A DNA stretch of 64,000 nt, from contig JABYQN010000003.1 of NCBI GenBank assembly GCA_022606135.1, positions 3,162,001-3,226,000 on the forward strand, given 5' to 3'. The notes beneath the pieces were generated by a model. The model had not been told where the DNA came from. It was given only the letters and a program-made list of their open reading frames with translations, and ran no database searches. A program made the position numbers and the translations under genes. Source of the DNA: Fomes fomentarius (Eukaryota; Basidiomycota; Agaricomycetes; Polyporales; Polyporaceae). Positions 1-11,887 of the stretch are shown piece by piece (the first letter of the stretch is position 1; the number at the start of each line of letters is the position of its first letter).

Positions 1-1778
1 ACGTCACACTCACCGAGCGGTCTGGTTCCACAGGATCAACGCTGAGTTCACTCGCCAGTCGAGACAGATCCCAATTGATCAACAGCGCCTTGCGTGTCTC
101 CGGATGAATCATGATATTGTCAATGCTGATATCGCGATGCAGCACACCAGCACGTGTCCAGGCTGAGTGATGAGCTGTGGCCCCGCTGAGTCAGGAGTTA
201 TCCAATCAAGGACAGATATCGTAGGGCGAACCTTGGAGAGCCAGAATAAATATATACGACAGTTCTTTGAAGTTCTTAAAGTCTGTCAATGGCAATCCGA
301 TCTCTTCAACACAGATGCGGTAATGAATGCGTGCAACGTGCCGACTCTGGGGATCTTGAGCGAAGAGGCATTCTTGGACTTCTGTTGTCTGGGCTCCGGG
401 GCCACCGACATCGCCCCCACATATGAGAGTCGCGACGAATGGTACCCTCTCGCGATGCAGACGCTGGTAGACCAAATGCTCTGGACGACTAGGGACGTGA
501 GATCGCCAGTAGTCCTTAAGAAGGCAGAGCTTGTTGCCGTCCTTGATATCCAGTCGCAACGCTATGAAGCATCGCGTGCCCTGGCCAAATAGAGAATCAC
601 AAGTGGAGTGCGGACGGCCTACGATGAACTCCTGGACATGCAGTTCATCTGAACTTGACTCCCCTTGCTGCTCGAGCTGCGCGGCATCCCATAGGGCGTT
701 CGCAAAGACAACGTCGCGGTCGGATAGTTTCGTAGGCGTATGATTCGTCGTGACACGAAGCTTGTAAATCGGAGACGAATCTTCCACCGCACACCGGACA
801 AGACCCCAGACCTCGTCTGGAAGACTGGGGTCAGTACTCATACCGATGAACCGCTCACGTTCGAGACTCGAAGCGAGTGTGACTGTCGGATCGTAGCCCA
901 ACTGCGCCGGAGTGAGTTGCGCTATCTTCCACAAAAATGTATGCAACGGGGAGGTCGTGCTGGTCCAATTGAATGGATAAGAGACGAGGGTGCCCGAACG
1001 ATCGACGTACGCGAGTCTGCACATCCCATCAGCAATGTCGACGGCGTAACTGAAGGTACGATGTTGATGAGTGAAGATTCGGTGCATAGCTTTGAAGAGT
1101 CCGAAGAGATGGTTTCTATGGGATTGCTTCTTCGGGACTACGGAACAGTCCTCTTCGTCGCTGGATGGCTCACAGATATTGATCTCATCTGTTAGAATTG
1201 TGCCACCTGAGTACTACGTCCACAGTAGACAGGCTGGTACTCACAATGATCATATGACACCTTATCAATGTGGTCTTCATACAGAACCATATCGCCGTTA
1301 CTTATTAAAACCGCCACGGTCAAATGGTCCCAGATCAGCGAACGTGGATGAACAACGCTTGTGTTTGTCACCCGGCCTGCCATTGTTGTTGGATCGACCA
1401 AGTAAATACCGCCAACCTGCGTACTAAAGTTGATATATTCGGAGACCTCTTCATAGTCGCCCTGAGAGTCACAGGCCCGGGATCCATGGTGGTCTGCTAA
1501 CACCGCAGTGTCGACGCATTGGAGATGGTTAGCGCCTGGGATGGACTCAAACACGGACGCCGACGTCGATGTCTAGATTGATATGAGATATGGTTTCCAG
1601 GACATTTTGTACAGATGTGGCTGCTTACAAACTGCGAGTAGACACTGGATGTGGTTTTGGCATGCGTAAGATCAGGGTGTTCAAAAGCCTCGCACTGGTG
1701 ATGTTGAGGAGCACTTCCGGGAATCCGGGCGAGAAACAGATGCGCCGGAGCGAGGAAGCAAGCTAGAGACTCGTTCAT
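1..1778 (-). CDS. FunK1-type fungal kinase 1, probable pseudokinase, cut by the window edge
   Basis: This is a diverged member of the FunK1 (fungal-specific, Pkinase_fungal) family; its 3' end lies outside the window. Coding pieces can be joined through short introns: an exon from the ATG at 1776-1778, an intron with GTAAGC donor, an exon containing GGIYLVD and IWDHL (matching GGIYWKD and SWNHLAVP in the other copies), a GTGAGT donor near 1240, and a long exon at about 206-1190. The last visible exon holds LHRDISIDNIM. The kinase lysine (LCLLKDYW) and the HRD motif are present. The DFG-equivalent, DWD in every other copy, reads NWD here (codon AAT near 76), so the metal-binding Asp is lost. 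Introns keep the family phase (phase 1 before the HRD exon), with a weak GTTCGC donor. The start is tentative, because the N-terminal disordered region of the relatives is not recognisable. It may be a pseudokinase or an ageing gene. Confidence 0.7.
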
Positions 1779-2087
1779 GTTGGCGGGGCATCAAGCAGAA
1801 CTTCGGAAGTGAGCGATGTGGTGGTAGTCTACAAGAATGTTAAGCGCGCGTGGTGGACTTATTTGGCGCGCTTCCACGTCGGCTATGGCATGCGGATTGC
1901 TGAATGGGGCAAAGGCGCGAACGCGATCAGGTGAGGAGTTTGATATCAAACGAGAGCACTTCGAGACACAACACAGCAAGACAGAAATCATCGCAGCGTA
2001 TATACAAGAGACATCGTGAACGGAGAGACAATGCGGACGGGAAACAGGAGTCATGCTAACTATCGTCAGTGTCAAAATATAACCCTG
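1779..2087. other. Short intergenic stretch between FunK1 copies 1 and 2
   Basis: This separates the tentative start of FunK1-1 from the stop of FunK1-2, both on the minus strand. I see no conserved gene. Similarity to the other FunK1 units ends about at the stop codon near 2088, so this marks one end of the repeated unit. Confidence 0.5.
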
Positions 2088-5000
2088 CTACTTTTTCGCC
2101 CTCCGCTGCCTCTTCGAGCGAGTCACAACTTGCCAAGCTCCCGCTCCCTCGACATCCACATCACTAACCTCCTCCTCACGCGTCCGCTTCTTGGAATTGT
2201 CAGAAACGCCGGAGGCAACTGATTCCGCGGAATACCCAGCCGCAGGTGAATGCAGACCAGACATATGGGCAGAACTGTCGCGGGAGCAACCAACGGAGCC
2301 GAGCGCCCCCTCCCTTGTGCCAGAGTGGGTCACCATGCTGGGGTCGACGGATCGTTGGCGGACAGGAGCCTGGTAAAGGGTGCTATAGCGCGGCAAAGCA
2401 AATTGATCTTCTCCCTTGTCCGGGATGTCGGGCACATTCTTGTACTTCGTGAACGTGTACAAGATTCCGAGGTGAGAAGCGAGGTAGTCCTTCACTTCAC
2501 AGGGATCTGACGGAGGGGCCGAAGATGTCGGCACAGGGGGAGATGGCGAAGCGGTAGAGCCTATTTGACGAGGAGGTTGAGACAACAACAGCCTATCACC
2601 CCTAGCCCTCAAAAGTTGTATGAGTGGATCGTTGTCGTCACCATGGATCACTGGTCGACGCGCAGCGACCCGCGATGGAGTGACCTGCGACAACCCGTAT
2701 CTCTCGTCCATTGCGTCGAAGTCTATCGCATTGTATGACTCGTAGCACCCTCGCGCAAGTTCATCGAGTATCTCCTGCAGAGCGGGGTTGTCCGTGACCT
2801 TGAATGGCGATCGGGGCTTGCACAGCTGCTCTAGCTTCAACTCGCCACCAATCATGATATCGTCCACGATAGAAACACGCTCGTAGGTGTCCTTGACATG
2901 GAGTGCGAAATCGTATATGCTAGTCGCATGGTACCGGAGGACGAAGTGACGATAGACATGCACAAATGATTCAATATCATCCCAGAGTCGGTAAGGCTTG
3001 CGTGGATACATGAGCGAGAGAGCGGATCGAGATATCCAAGTGCCCTATACATGAGACATGAGTTTCTAATACGCCGTAATGAAGGAGACGAGCTCACCGA
3101 GCGATCTGGCTCTACAGGTCCTACCTCTAGCTCACATTCCAATCGCGATAGATCCCAGTCGATCAGGAAGCCGCTACGAGTAGTGGGGTCGATCATGATG
3201 TTACCCGCACTAATATCGCGATGTAGCACTTTTGCCCCATCCCAGGCAAAGAAATGAGCTAGAGAACTGTAAGACATAGTATCAATACAATAGAGTGGCG
3301 TGTACTCACCTCGTACAGCGTCCGCCATCACCAGCGCGAGCTCCTTGAAGTTCCGGAACCGATTCAACGGTAGGCCGATCTCCTCCGTTGCAATACGGTA
3401 GTGGACACGGGGAACCGGCCGTTTCCTGCGATCTTCGCAATGCAGATAATCTTGGACTGTCGTCTTCTGCGCCCCCGGTCCCTCGACGTCACCACCACAG
3501 ATCAGTGTTGCAATATTCTTGACATGGTGTTGATGCAAACGTTGATAGACAAGATGCTCCGGACGAGTACGACCCGGAACGTAGGCCCGCCAACCGTCCT
3601 TCAGGAAGCAGAGTCGCTTGGCACCCTTTGGAGCATTCAGGCGCAACGCAACAAAGCCCTTCGTACACCGCCCAATGAGCGACTCGGCCTGGAACAGAGG
3701 TCGCCCGACGATGAACTCCTGCACTTCCGTCTTTCTATAACGTGCGTCAGGCGATCGAGCCTCCTCGACAGCAGGTGTGTCAGGAAACCTCTCGCCTGCT
3801 GTCACCTCCGTCGTCGTGATCCGAACCTTGTAGAGAGGCGCGCGATCGTCGTACGCATCCTTGACATACTGCTGGACCTCCGGAGGGACATTGGGGTCTG
3901 TGCACATGGACTTGAACAATGTCTGCTCCGCGGAGGAAGCGAGGGAGACACTAGGATCGTATCCAAGGCCTGCCTTGTTCTTCTTCATCCGTCCAAGTTT
4001 CCAGACGAAATCGTGCAGATACGGCGTCTCGTTCTTCGTCCAGTCGAAAGGCGTGGATACGAACGTCCCACCCCGATCAAAGCACAGCAGACGGCACATG
4101 TTGCGAAGGATGTAGACGAAGTATAACAACGTCCGGTGCTGATGTATGAACACGTTCGCTGCATATTCTGCAACCTGACCGAGTGCCTCAATGCCGTCGG
4201 CCGTGTTACGAAGATAGGGCGAGACCTTTCCAGACGCAGCAGACATATCTGGGACGTCGTCATATGGGACGTCTGCGTTGATGTCGGGGTCTTCGTCTTC
4301 CTCGTATGTATCTAACAGGGGGTGAACTCGATCAGGAACAGCAACGAACGCGGTGTATGTATGCGACCACGACCACTTACCTCGTTCAACGTCCACAACC
4401 TCGTCGCTGTTGATGGGCGAGTCCCTCTCCCGAAAGTAGAAAGGGGCCTTGCATGGATCGTACTTGATCTCCCATGGCACCGCTAGGTGGTTCCACGACC
4501 GACGTCCGAGCTTCCGCTTCTCTAGCTCTTTCGGTGCGATTTTGCTGCGTTTGCGGTCTTGTTCCGTGAACTTCGTCACCTCTCGTGCTAGCGGGGTGTC
4601 TTTCCAGTAGATTCCCCCGTCATTCACCGTATCTGTCTGCTCGTTATTACCATCAGCTGCCTTGTGAGAGGCGGTGTCCAGATAGTGCAGATCTTTACAG
4701 CCGGCCGCTTCCAACGCAGAGTCCACAGAGTCGGACTGTAGCATTCATCAGTCGGAGTGAGCGCAAAGTAGCGCAAGGATGAAACCACTCACCACCCTCC
4801 AATAGAGACCGCTCTCTCGCTTGACCCGCTTGACAGAGTGATATCGATATTTCTTGCGTACTTCGTCTGTCGGTGTCTTCCCACCAACGACGACATCCAG
4901 CATATGCTGAATTGGGAGCTCGTGCAGACGTTTTATCATGCCGCCAGATTGAGACTCGGTCGTCTGATAGGAGTGCAAGTCAACGCCTGATGAGGCTGGT

Positions 5001-5187
5001 TGTATGCGGTGGCTGCAGACTCGGAAGTGTCGGCAGCAGGCGCAAGAGCAGGCTGTCCGGATGGCGGAGGCTGGAGGTTCCCGGTGTTGGCAGAGACACT
5101 TTCTAGGGGCGCGGGAGCGTTTGCGACCTCTGAAAGACGGATGCGGGATCCAGTGTTGGGGAATGAGTCGAACGGATCGTCAGACAT
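2088..5187 (-). pseudogene. FunK1-type fungal kinase 2, N-terminally frameshifted copy
   Basis: This is a close copy of the FunK1 genes at 28354 and 59720, with the same five-exon structure. The kinase core is complete: CFLKD lysine region, RPEHLVYQRL (helix C), CGGDVEGPG, LHRDISAGN and LIDWDLSRL, then the C-terminal domain starting GTWISRSA and a basic KKRTREE / RSKRQRRAKK tail that could act as a nuclear localisation signal. The start MSDDPFDSFPNTGSR is at 5187. Between CTATCAG and CAATCTGGCGG (about 4955-4975) only 12 bases remain, where the intact copies have 80. This 68-base loss shifts the frame and meets TGA soon after. An in-frame ATG just downstream (MIKRLHELPIQ) could still give a protein lacking about 95 disordered N-terminal residues, so loss of function is likely but not certain. 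It lacks the acidic tract found in the two arm copies. Confidence 0.75.
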
Positions 5188-6210
5188 GATGGACGGTATG
5201 AGGAGAGAGAAGCGCGGAACGCATACCAGTTCAAATTCCGATGGTTTGTATGGAGCGTCGGCTAACGAGACGCTGTGCTCTTTGTTCGCCAAATCAGGCT
5301 AGTCACACGAGGCTGCATTGTGCATTGACCTACCGTAGCTGTCCAGAATGTGTGGCTCGTTGGACGGAGATGTGGTTGCCTGGAGGACGGGCCGAGTCAG
5401 CCAGCCACGCACAGTTTTCATCAGGGTACAATATTTACCTGAGCAAGGGAGCAAAGGGCGGTGTGTGAACACGAGTCGTAGGCGGTGGTAGCAATGGGCT
5501 GAGGCTACAACAGTGGCTTGGTTCAATGTTGGAGTTGAAGGTGCAACTCGAACGTGTCGCTCACACCTCCAAATCGGGGTAGCCGAGTATGAGTCAGCAG
5601 CCTAGCGCGCAGGCCGCTCTCGTTGTGTGGTCCACCTCTACTATCATCTAGAATTCTGAGCGACATTCAAGTTGGTACGATATGGTATGAGTGTAGCTAA
5701 AAACATGCTTGATGCAGCGCGGCTCACCCTGAGATGCCCTCGATCTTGTCGACTGCTTGGCCATCCGTCTAACCACCAATTCTCAGGCTCCAGTCGCGGT
5801 GCCGCCTCCGTGAGTCATTATCGCATAGATATCCCGCATCAATCGATAGGCTTCACGATGCACGCTTAACGCGCCCCGCCTGCGTTGTCCGGCTAACACT
5901 GTCATGATCATGCAGAGCATCGAGTAGGCCCCGAGACCGCCCCAACGATACTGGGTCCGAATCCGTGGAAGATCGGTCGCATGAGCACAACCATCACACA
6001 TTCAAGGACAACTATGATTTTCCAAGTTTAAGCGACCTGCAGGATACCCACGGCTTAAGTACTATCGCACCTCACTCCAACAGCGGTCACGACTGACTCT
6101 CCCGGATTTATCCTCGAAGTGCATTGCAAAAGTTCTCCAGTGATCCGATATTCACGGTGTGGCAAGTTACGATCTTATACTGACAGTTGACTCCGCAAGC
6201 CACCGAGTCT
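5188..6210 (-). promoter_or_regulatory. FunK1-2 upstream region, conserved with other FunK1 promoters
   Basis: This roughly 1-kb stretch upstream of the MSDDPF start matches the regions upstream of FunK1-4 (27272-28353) and FunK1-5 (62918-64000), and in part FunK1-3 (22250-22646). Conserved blocks include CACATTCTGGACAGCTACGG, GGCTGACTCGGC and AGCCCATTG (written in gene sense). No convincing separate gene lies here. Similarity fades near 6210, giving the other end of the repeated unit. Confidence 0.5.
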
Positions 6211-8661
6211 GGCGGCCGTGTCCAACTAAAGGTGGGTTTTATCAACGGGTAAGGAGCGTCTGCGCTAATATCCATAACTCAGAATTAGCACCAGTGTGCC
6301 CGAACCCCAATACGAGTCTCTGGAGCGAAGAGTTCAACGCCTGCTATTGGGAAAGGTATCGACTCGCACATAGCGTCCAATGAGGCGACTAACGGAATTC
6401 CTAACCATATCGCGAGCCACTATCCCTCGCTCCCTCCAGCGAGAGGTGGCTCCATTCAGGGCCACTAGCAAAGCATCTCTTGCAGGATAATAGATCTCAA
6501 TCAAGCACCACTTCTTAACCACAAGCTGCTGTCGAGGACCCTCCTAATAGTACTTTCCTCTTCGTTCATCAAGGATGCGTACCCTGGACGCAAACAGTAT
6601 GCACTGCGTCGCGGAGAGGCGCGTCCACGGCGCATGGCAGCATACGTACGAAGTTGAAGGTCGTGGATAGGATATCGGACGCTGAAGAATCCGCGCGGAC
6701 CGCCAATGTCGCTCGATTGTTACGCAGATGACAGTGACCCTATAGCAGGATTACCAGGTGCTCTTGATGGCACAGGTTAAGCAGTGGTAGTAAGTGTAAG
6801 TATTGGTACTCACTTGAACCTCCATCCCTGTTCATGACGTCCTATTTTGGCTATCAAAGCCTTCCAGCGCCAGATCAAGCAATCGCGAGAGCATCTATCA
6901 TGTTGTGACGAAGATAACACCACACACTGTCTCGCCAAGTCTCTGCCCGCGTTACCGCCAGAAACGCCACCACTGCATGCGCATGCGCAGCATCGAGAAA
7001 GGTGCATAGCACGACGAGGTCAGACGTCGAGCATGGAGCATGGAGCATGGAGCACGCAAGATGATCCGGTGCCGCCAAGTTGCACACACCATGACGGAGG
7101 CGGAGCGGAGCGTCTGCCAACTGAGATCCCTGGTCACGGTGCCGGTGCTGGCTGCCCGACTTCGGACCCCATTGCTCCGACCCTCCACGGAGCTCGCAAA
7201 AGCCATACCGACGACGAATGGGGGATGGGTACGTTCTGGTCTGGCAGAATAGTCTATCGCTCACGGAGTGGGTAAGATACTTGCGGGTGCGGGAGGATCG
7301 GAGAGGAATCACGCCCGGGCGGGGTTCGCGCATCCATGCATTGATGCATCCTCTGGAGTCGAAACTCGGGCGGAGACCGGTCACCGATGTCATGCAGGCC
7401 CGCAGTCTCGCACGCACCGTGAACAAGAGGCCGGTGATCATCGATCAGTACTCCGACCGGGCCTCCCCAACGGTGGGGAAAGTTAAGGACGAGACCCCAC
7501 TTGAAGGAATAACTTCGATTCTAGGCCCCCTATCTGGACTGGCATGTCAGATTCGATTCGTATAGAGCAGAAGCAAACCAGGACGCTCACACAGATGATT
7601 TGGTTCTCCTCCTGGCCCGAGTTGGCTGAAAGGCCATGTTGTCTACCTCACACACGTCCTCGAGCTATACACCTACTGCTACGAGAGCGAGCTAGCGAGA
7701 AACGTCTGCGCGAGACGATGAGAGAGCGAGAAAGATGGCAATAGAAAGTGACTAACGGCAACAGTATACACGACTATGTGACAATTGGACAACGTACGGG
7801 CAATGGGTAGGTAGTAGGCCGAGGAGAGGGAGACAATCAGTGGAGACTAGAGATATCAGACAGGAAAACAAGGCGCACGGCGTAGGGTAAAACAACAGCT
7901 CGACGATAGCGGACAGAGGCACGGGGCACGGGGGCTGGGGATAATCACTAGTACGTAACTAAGTAGGGGACTGGGATTCGGAACGACACACGAACTTTGG
8001 GTTCGAACTCGACCGTAAGGATGGGCGAGCGAGTGGAGAAACATCGTCCAACCGTAGGCGCTATGGCCTGCACCGACGGAGGATATGGAAGAAGCGGAAG
8101 GAGGCGGAAGGAGAGGGTTCGGAGCGGGAGCAGGGAGACGGAGAGAACAGAGGAGGGGTGCTGTTGCAGGAAGGGAAGGATGGCATGGTGGCATGGGTTG
8201 TACGAGAATACAAGGCGCACTACAGGAAAGGGGGAAGCATCTATAGTAACCTGACAACATGAGTAGAGGCAGGGTGGTGGGGACTGGATGGGCGCATCGG
8301 TGCCGGGGCGCGGCACCAGCTGTACTATGCCTTTTGACATGAATGCGATCATCCAGGGGTACGAGTACGCCAGCGCAGAACGCAGTCCTGATCAGGAGCG
8401 AGAAGCGAAGGCACAACAGCGAATGGGGAAGGAGAAAGAATATAATGTATGATCTGTGCGCGGCTGTGAGACGCGCGCGCATAAGTCAGAACGAATCCGC
8501 GACGCCAAGGAACAAGCAGTAGTCCTTCCAGATTCCAACTCCAACTTCCGACACCAGAGGAGAAGACTCCGAACGCCAAATCCATCCGCCAACAAGGCTC
8601 AAGCGAGCTCGACTCGATTCCACGACACCTACGCCACAACACCGGCCGGCGTCTAACACGA
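6211..8661. other. 2.45-kb stretch without a supported gene
   Basis: Open frames exist on both strands but show no recognisable domain or consistent splice structure. At about 7030-7055 there is a short tandem run of GAGCATG. Between 7690 and 8650 the plus strand is purine-rich (CT-rich on the minus strand). This part could include the 3' untranslated region of the LUFS gene ending at 8662, but that is a guess. Confidence 0.4.
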
Positions 8662-11269
8662 TCATGCCGTGCTTTCCGGGTCGAACCATGCCGCGAAGTC
8701 GCGCTCGAAGTTCAGGCTCGTGTCCGAATTAAAGATGTTGGGATCGAGGTCGCCGAAACCGGCTCCAGAGAAATCGATGCCCGCAAATGAGTTCGGATCG
8801 AGCCCGTCCGACGTGGGTGGTGGTGGAGGAGGTGGCGGGTGGTTCGACATCTGCGGCGTTGACGTGTTCATAATCGCAGAGGGCGACGGCGCCGTCATTG
8901 TTGATGTGTTTGGTGTATGGGGAGCAGGTGTTGAGGCCTGTGGAGGTCCGCCGGGCGCACCCGGAGCCGGGTTCTGGCCTGGACCCTGTCCGCCAATACC
9001 TACGGCGGCGTTCTGAGGCGACGCGTTCGGTGCGACTGGGTCATCCTGCTTCATAGGGCCTCCCGCAGTCTTCGCAGCCATTGCTGGCGACGGTGGAGGT
9101 GGAGGCATCATGCCCGACATCGGCTTGTTCTGTCCCATCCGGTTTCCTGAGGGAGGACCTCCAGGCATACCGCCTTGTGCGTCGTTCCCGGAGGGAGATG
9201 GAACACCACCCGGCATCATCTGATGGAGATGAGGCGGTTTGTGAAGGTGCTGCATCGCCTGCCGGTACTGTACAGCCAACAAGGACGTCAGCCCGTACCA
9301 CCCCCAACATAGAGACGTAGAACTCACCTGGTTCATTTGCTGATTATTGTTCACCATTCCCGCTGGTGGAGGCCCACTCATCATCCCCGGGTTCATTCCC
9401 TGGTTCATCGACGGGTTCATAGAACTCATCTGCGGATTCGCAAGCCCGTGGCCGAGCATCTGGTTGTTCATCCCAGGCATCGGCTGTCCAGGGAACGGCG
9501 ATCCCATCTGCATCCCGCGCATGATACTGCCCGGCGCCATCGGAGGTTGCATCGATGGCCCACCAGGCTGCTGTTGGTGCATGGAGGGAGGATACATCGG
9601 CGCCATGGGTGGTGGTTGCGGCGCTTGATCTCCTCCTGAGGGAGTTGTGCGAAGACGCTTACGATCCGGCGGTGAAGATTCGTTCCGAGGCAGTTGCTCG
9701 GGCTGACGAGTAATACATCGGTTAGGCATCATTTCAGACGGTGACTCGGGTGCCATCTGTCATATCCTTACCTCCTGTCCAGGCGAGGTACTGCCACGCT
9801 TGCGTTGCTGCTGATTCTGCGCTTGGGGTGGAAGTGGTTGACCCTGCTGCTGTTGCTGAGCGTTCGGCGGCGGAAGTTGAGTGTTGCGAAGATTAGACGG
9901 AGGCTGCATGGGGCCTTGCTGTCCGCCCGGAATCGTACTTGGACCAGACATATTTGAAGGCTTCATCTGGTAGCTCCTGCGCCAGTGCGACACCACTTGT
10001 GTCTGAATCGCGTGAATGGCCGTGAGTCTCTCAGAACGTGGATCAGATGGATCGCTGTACCTTCTCGTCCTGGGTCATGGCCGTGACTTCCTTGTCGCCA
10101 ATGTTCAAATCTTGCTTGATCTTCTGCAGAGCCGGTGGAGGTATGCGAGCGATCTCTGGGTCCAGAGGCACTTGTCGATGCTGCATAGACGGGCTGGGGT
10201 GAGTTAGGTTGCCTTGCGCCGGCGATCCGGGATTGCTCGGCGATCGACCGAGCGATTGGAACCCAGGCTGGGGCGTTTGTTGTTGACCCATCGGCACCCG
10301 AGGACCGTTAGGGGGATGCATCCCACCTTGCGTCAACGACTGGTTGGCGCCAACGGGCCCCATGCTACCAATAGAGTTCGGTGGTTGGGGAGCGCCAGAG
10401 TGGTTCGGGGGAGAGTGGGCCATAGTGGGAGATTGGAAAGGCGCGCCATTCATGGCCCGCTGTTGTTGCTGCGGAGGAGCCGGTCGCTGGCCTAGAGAGC
10501 CATGCGTCATGTTCTGTCCTGGGGGATGACTTGCAGCCCCGTGAGGTCCCGCTGATGTCCCTGGGATGCCGTTGGGTTGCGACATATTGCCTGGGAAAGG
10601 AATGCTGCCTGTACCGTTGGTAAGAGGACCTGTTTGCTGAGGGGGAGGAGGGCCGACACCGTTGGGTTGGGGGCCAGTATGATTTGGAGGGCGTACGCCG
10701 TTGGCTCCGTTAGCAAAGCGTCCTGGCTGTGGTTGCTGTCCTTGTGGCTGGGGAGCATTCCGCTGCTTCTGGGCATTCTGGACCTGTGCTTGATGCTATA
10801 GGATGGCTCGCGCCGCTGCCAGTACGAGCGATCACTGATGAGTGCGCACCTGGGTGTACAAGATCGCCTCATCTGGCCCATGCCCGTTGCTCTTGGCCGT
10901 GAACAATACCCAAAAGACACTCCACCACCTGGGAAGAACCCAACAGGCGTCAATTGTGCGGACGAGGGCGCGATCGAAGTACACGCACTCGAAGAGCAGA
11001 CCCTGCTTCGCGTTTATAGGTGGTTGTGATTGGGGAGGGATTGCTGCTTCCAGCTGGAGCTCATGGGCGGTCTTGACGAACCCGCGTTTTTGGCAGTAGT
11101 CGTGAATGTAGATATTGAACCTGGCGAGCGAGATGAGGGGTCAATTCTAGGGCGAAGGAGGACGCACGGTGACGAACATCCTATCTCCATCCCACTGGAT
11201 AGATGTGTCGGCTGTTGGGGGGGAACTTGTGGCTGTCGCCGTGGTGCCATTGGTGCCATCGGCGGACAT
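8662..11269 (-). CDS. LUFS/LisH-domain transcriptional regulator, SOM1/Flo8-like
   Basis: This is probably a nuclear transcriptional co-regulator of the LUFS (LEUNIG, Flo8, SSDP) group, known in fungi as SOM1/Flo8 and tied to morphogenesis. The ATG at 11267-11269 begins MSADGTNGTT. Exon 1 (11178-11269) joins through a GTTCGT intron to exon 2 (10989-11120), giving DRMFNIYIHDYCQKRGF. Exon 3 (10850-10928) gives LFEWWSVFWVLF. Together these form the LUFS/LisH module at about residues 28-101. The exon lengths keep phase. The rest is low-complexity Q/P/G/N/M-rich sequence, with one conserved block (LDPEIARIPPPALQKIKQDL, near 10100) and a basic PPDRKRLR stretch. The C-terminus is acidic/aromatic (GLDPNSFAGIDF, DPNIFN, FERDFAAWFDPESTA) and resembles an activation region. 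Copies of this C-terminal module occur as decayed fragments at 19.9-21.8 kb. Confidence 0.85.
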
Positions 11270-11887
11270 GGCGGGGGTGTGTGGGACTCTGTCGAGGCTG
11301 AGGATGGGGGGGCACGGGTGAGGAAAGCAAGGGGTGCTTTATGGGACAGAACCGACCTTGCGCAGCAGCGATAGAGAGGAGAAGCGGGTGGAAAGCAGAA
11401 AGGACGACGATATTGGGTAGAGGGCCGAGATAGAGCAAGCGGTTAGGTGGGCGTGGCTCTTGGGGTGGGAAGCGGTGGTGTGGGGGGTGGGGGGAGAGTA
11501 GAGCGGATGATGGGGACGTCGAGGAGGGCGAGGAGGACGTGGACGATGGTATCGCCTGAGAAGGGAAGGGAGGAGGAAGACGAGGTGGAAGCTGGGCAGG
11601 AGAGAGAGCCCTACACGCGACGTCTGCCCGATGGGAATCGGGCGGGTCACACGTCTCCCACAAACAAACTCAGCGTCGGCAACTCCCTTCTATCCTCAAC
11701 ACTCCGCGACTTTCTACATACTTACCGTCAACAATCCAACGACCAACGCGAGCCAATCACACCTCGCGCACCCGCCCATTCCATTAGACCGAGTACAACA
11801 ATTACGACGGACACTAACCTATCTACTAATAACGGAAGCAAAACAAAAAAGCATCTGGCACAGCCTGGACCAATCCTCCGACCGCAG
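11270..11887. promoter_or_regulatory. Upstream region of the LUFS gene and 3' flank of the START gene
   Basis: This 618-bp stretch lies between the START-gene stop and the LUFS-gene ATG, both read on the minus strand. It is strongly strand-biased (purine-rich on plus, C/T-rich on minus, especially 11440-11610), as often seen in fungal promoters and 5' UTRs. Open frames in it have no recognisable domain. Confidence 0.45.

Noticed and set aside
6847..7441. Overlapping open frames of 142 and 188 codons on both strands
   Set aside because: They have no recognisable domain, no consistent introns and no paralogue in the window.
7856..8482. 208-codon minus-strand frame rich in Pro, Leu and Ser
   Set aside because: It is a CT-rich stretch downstream of the LUFS gene; composition alone explains the frame.
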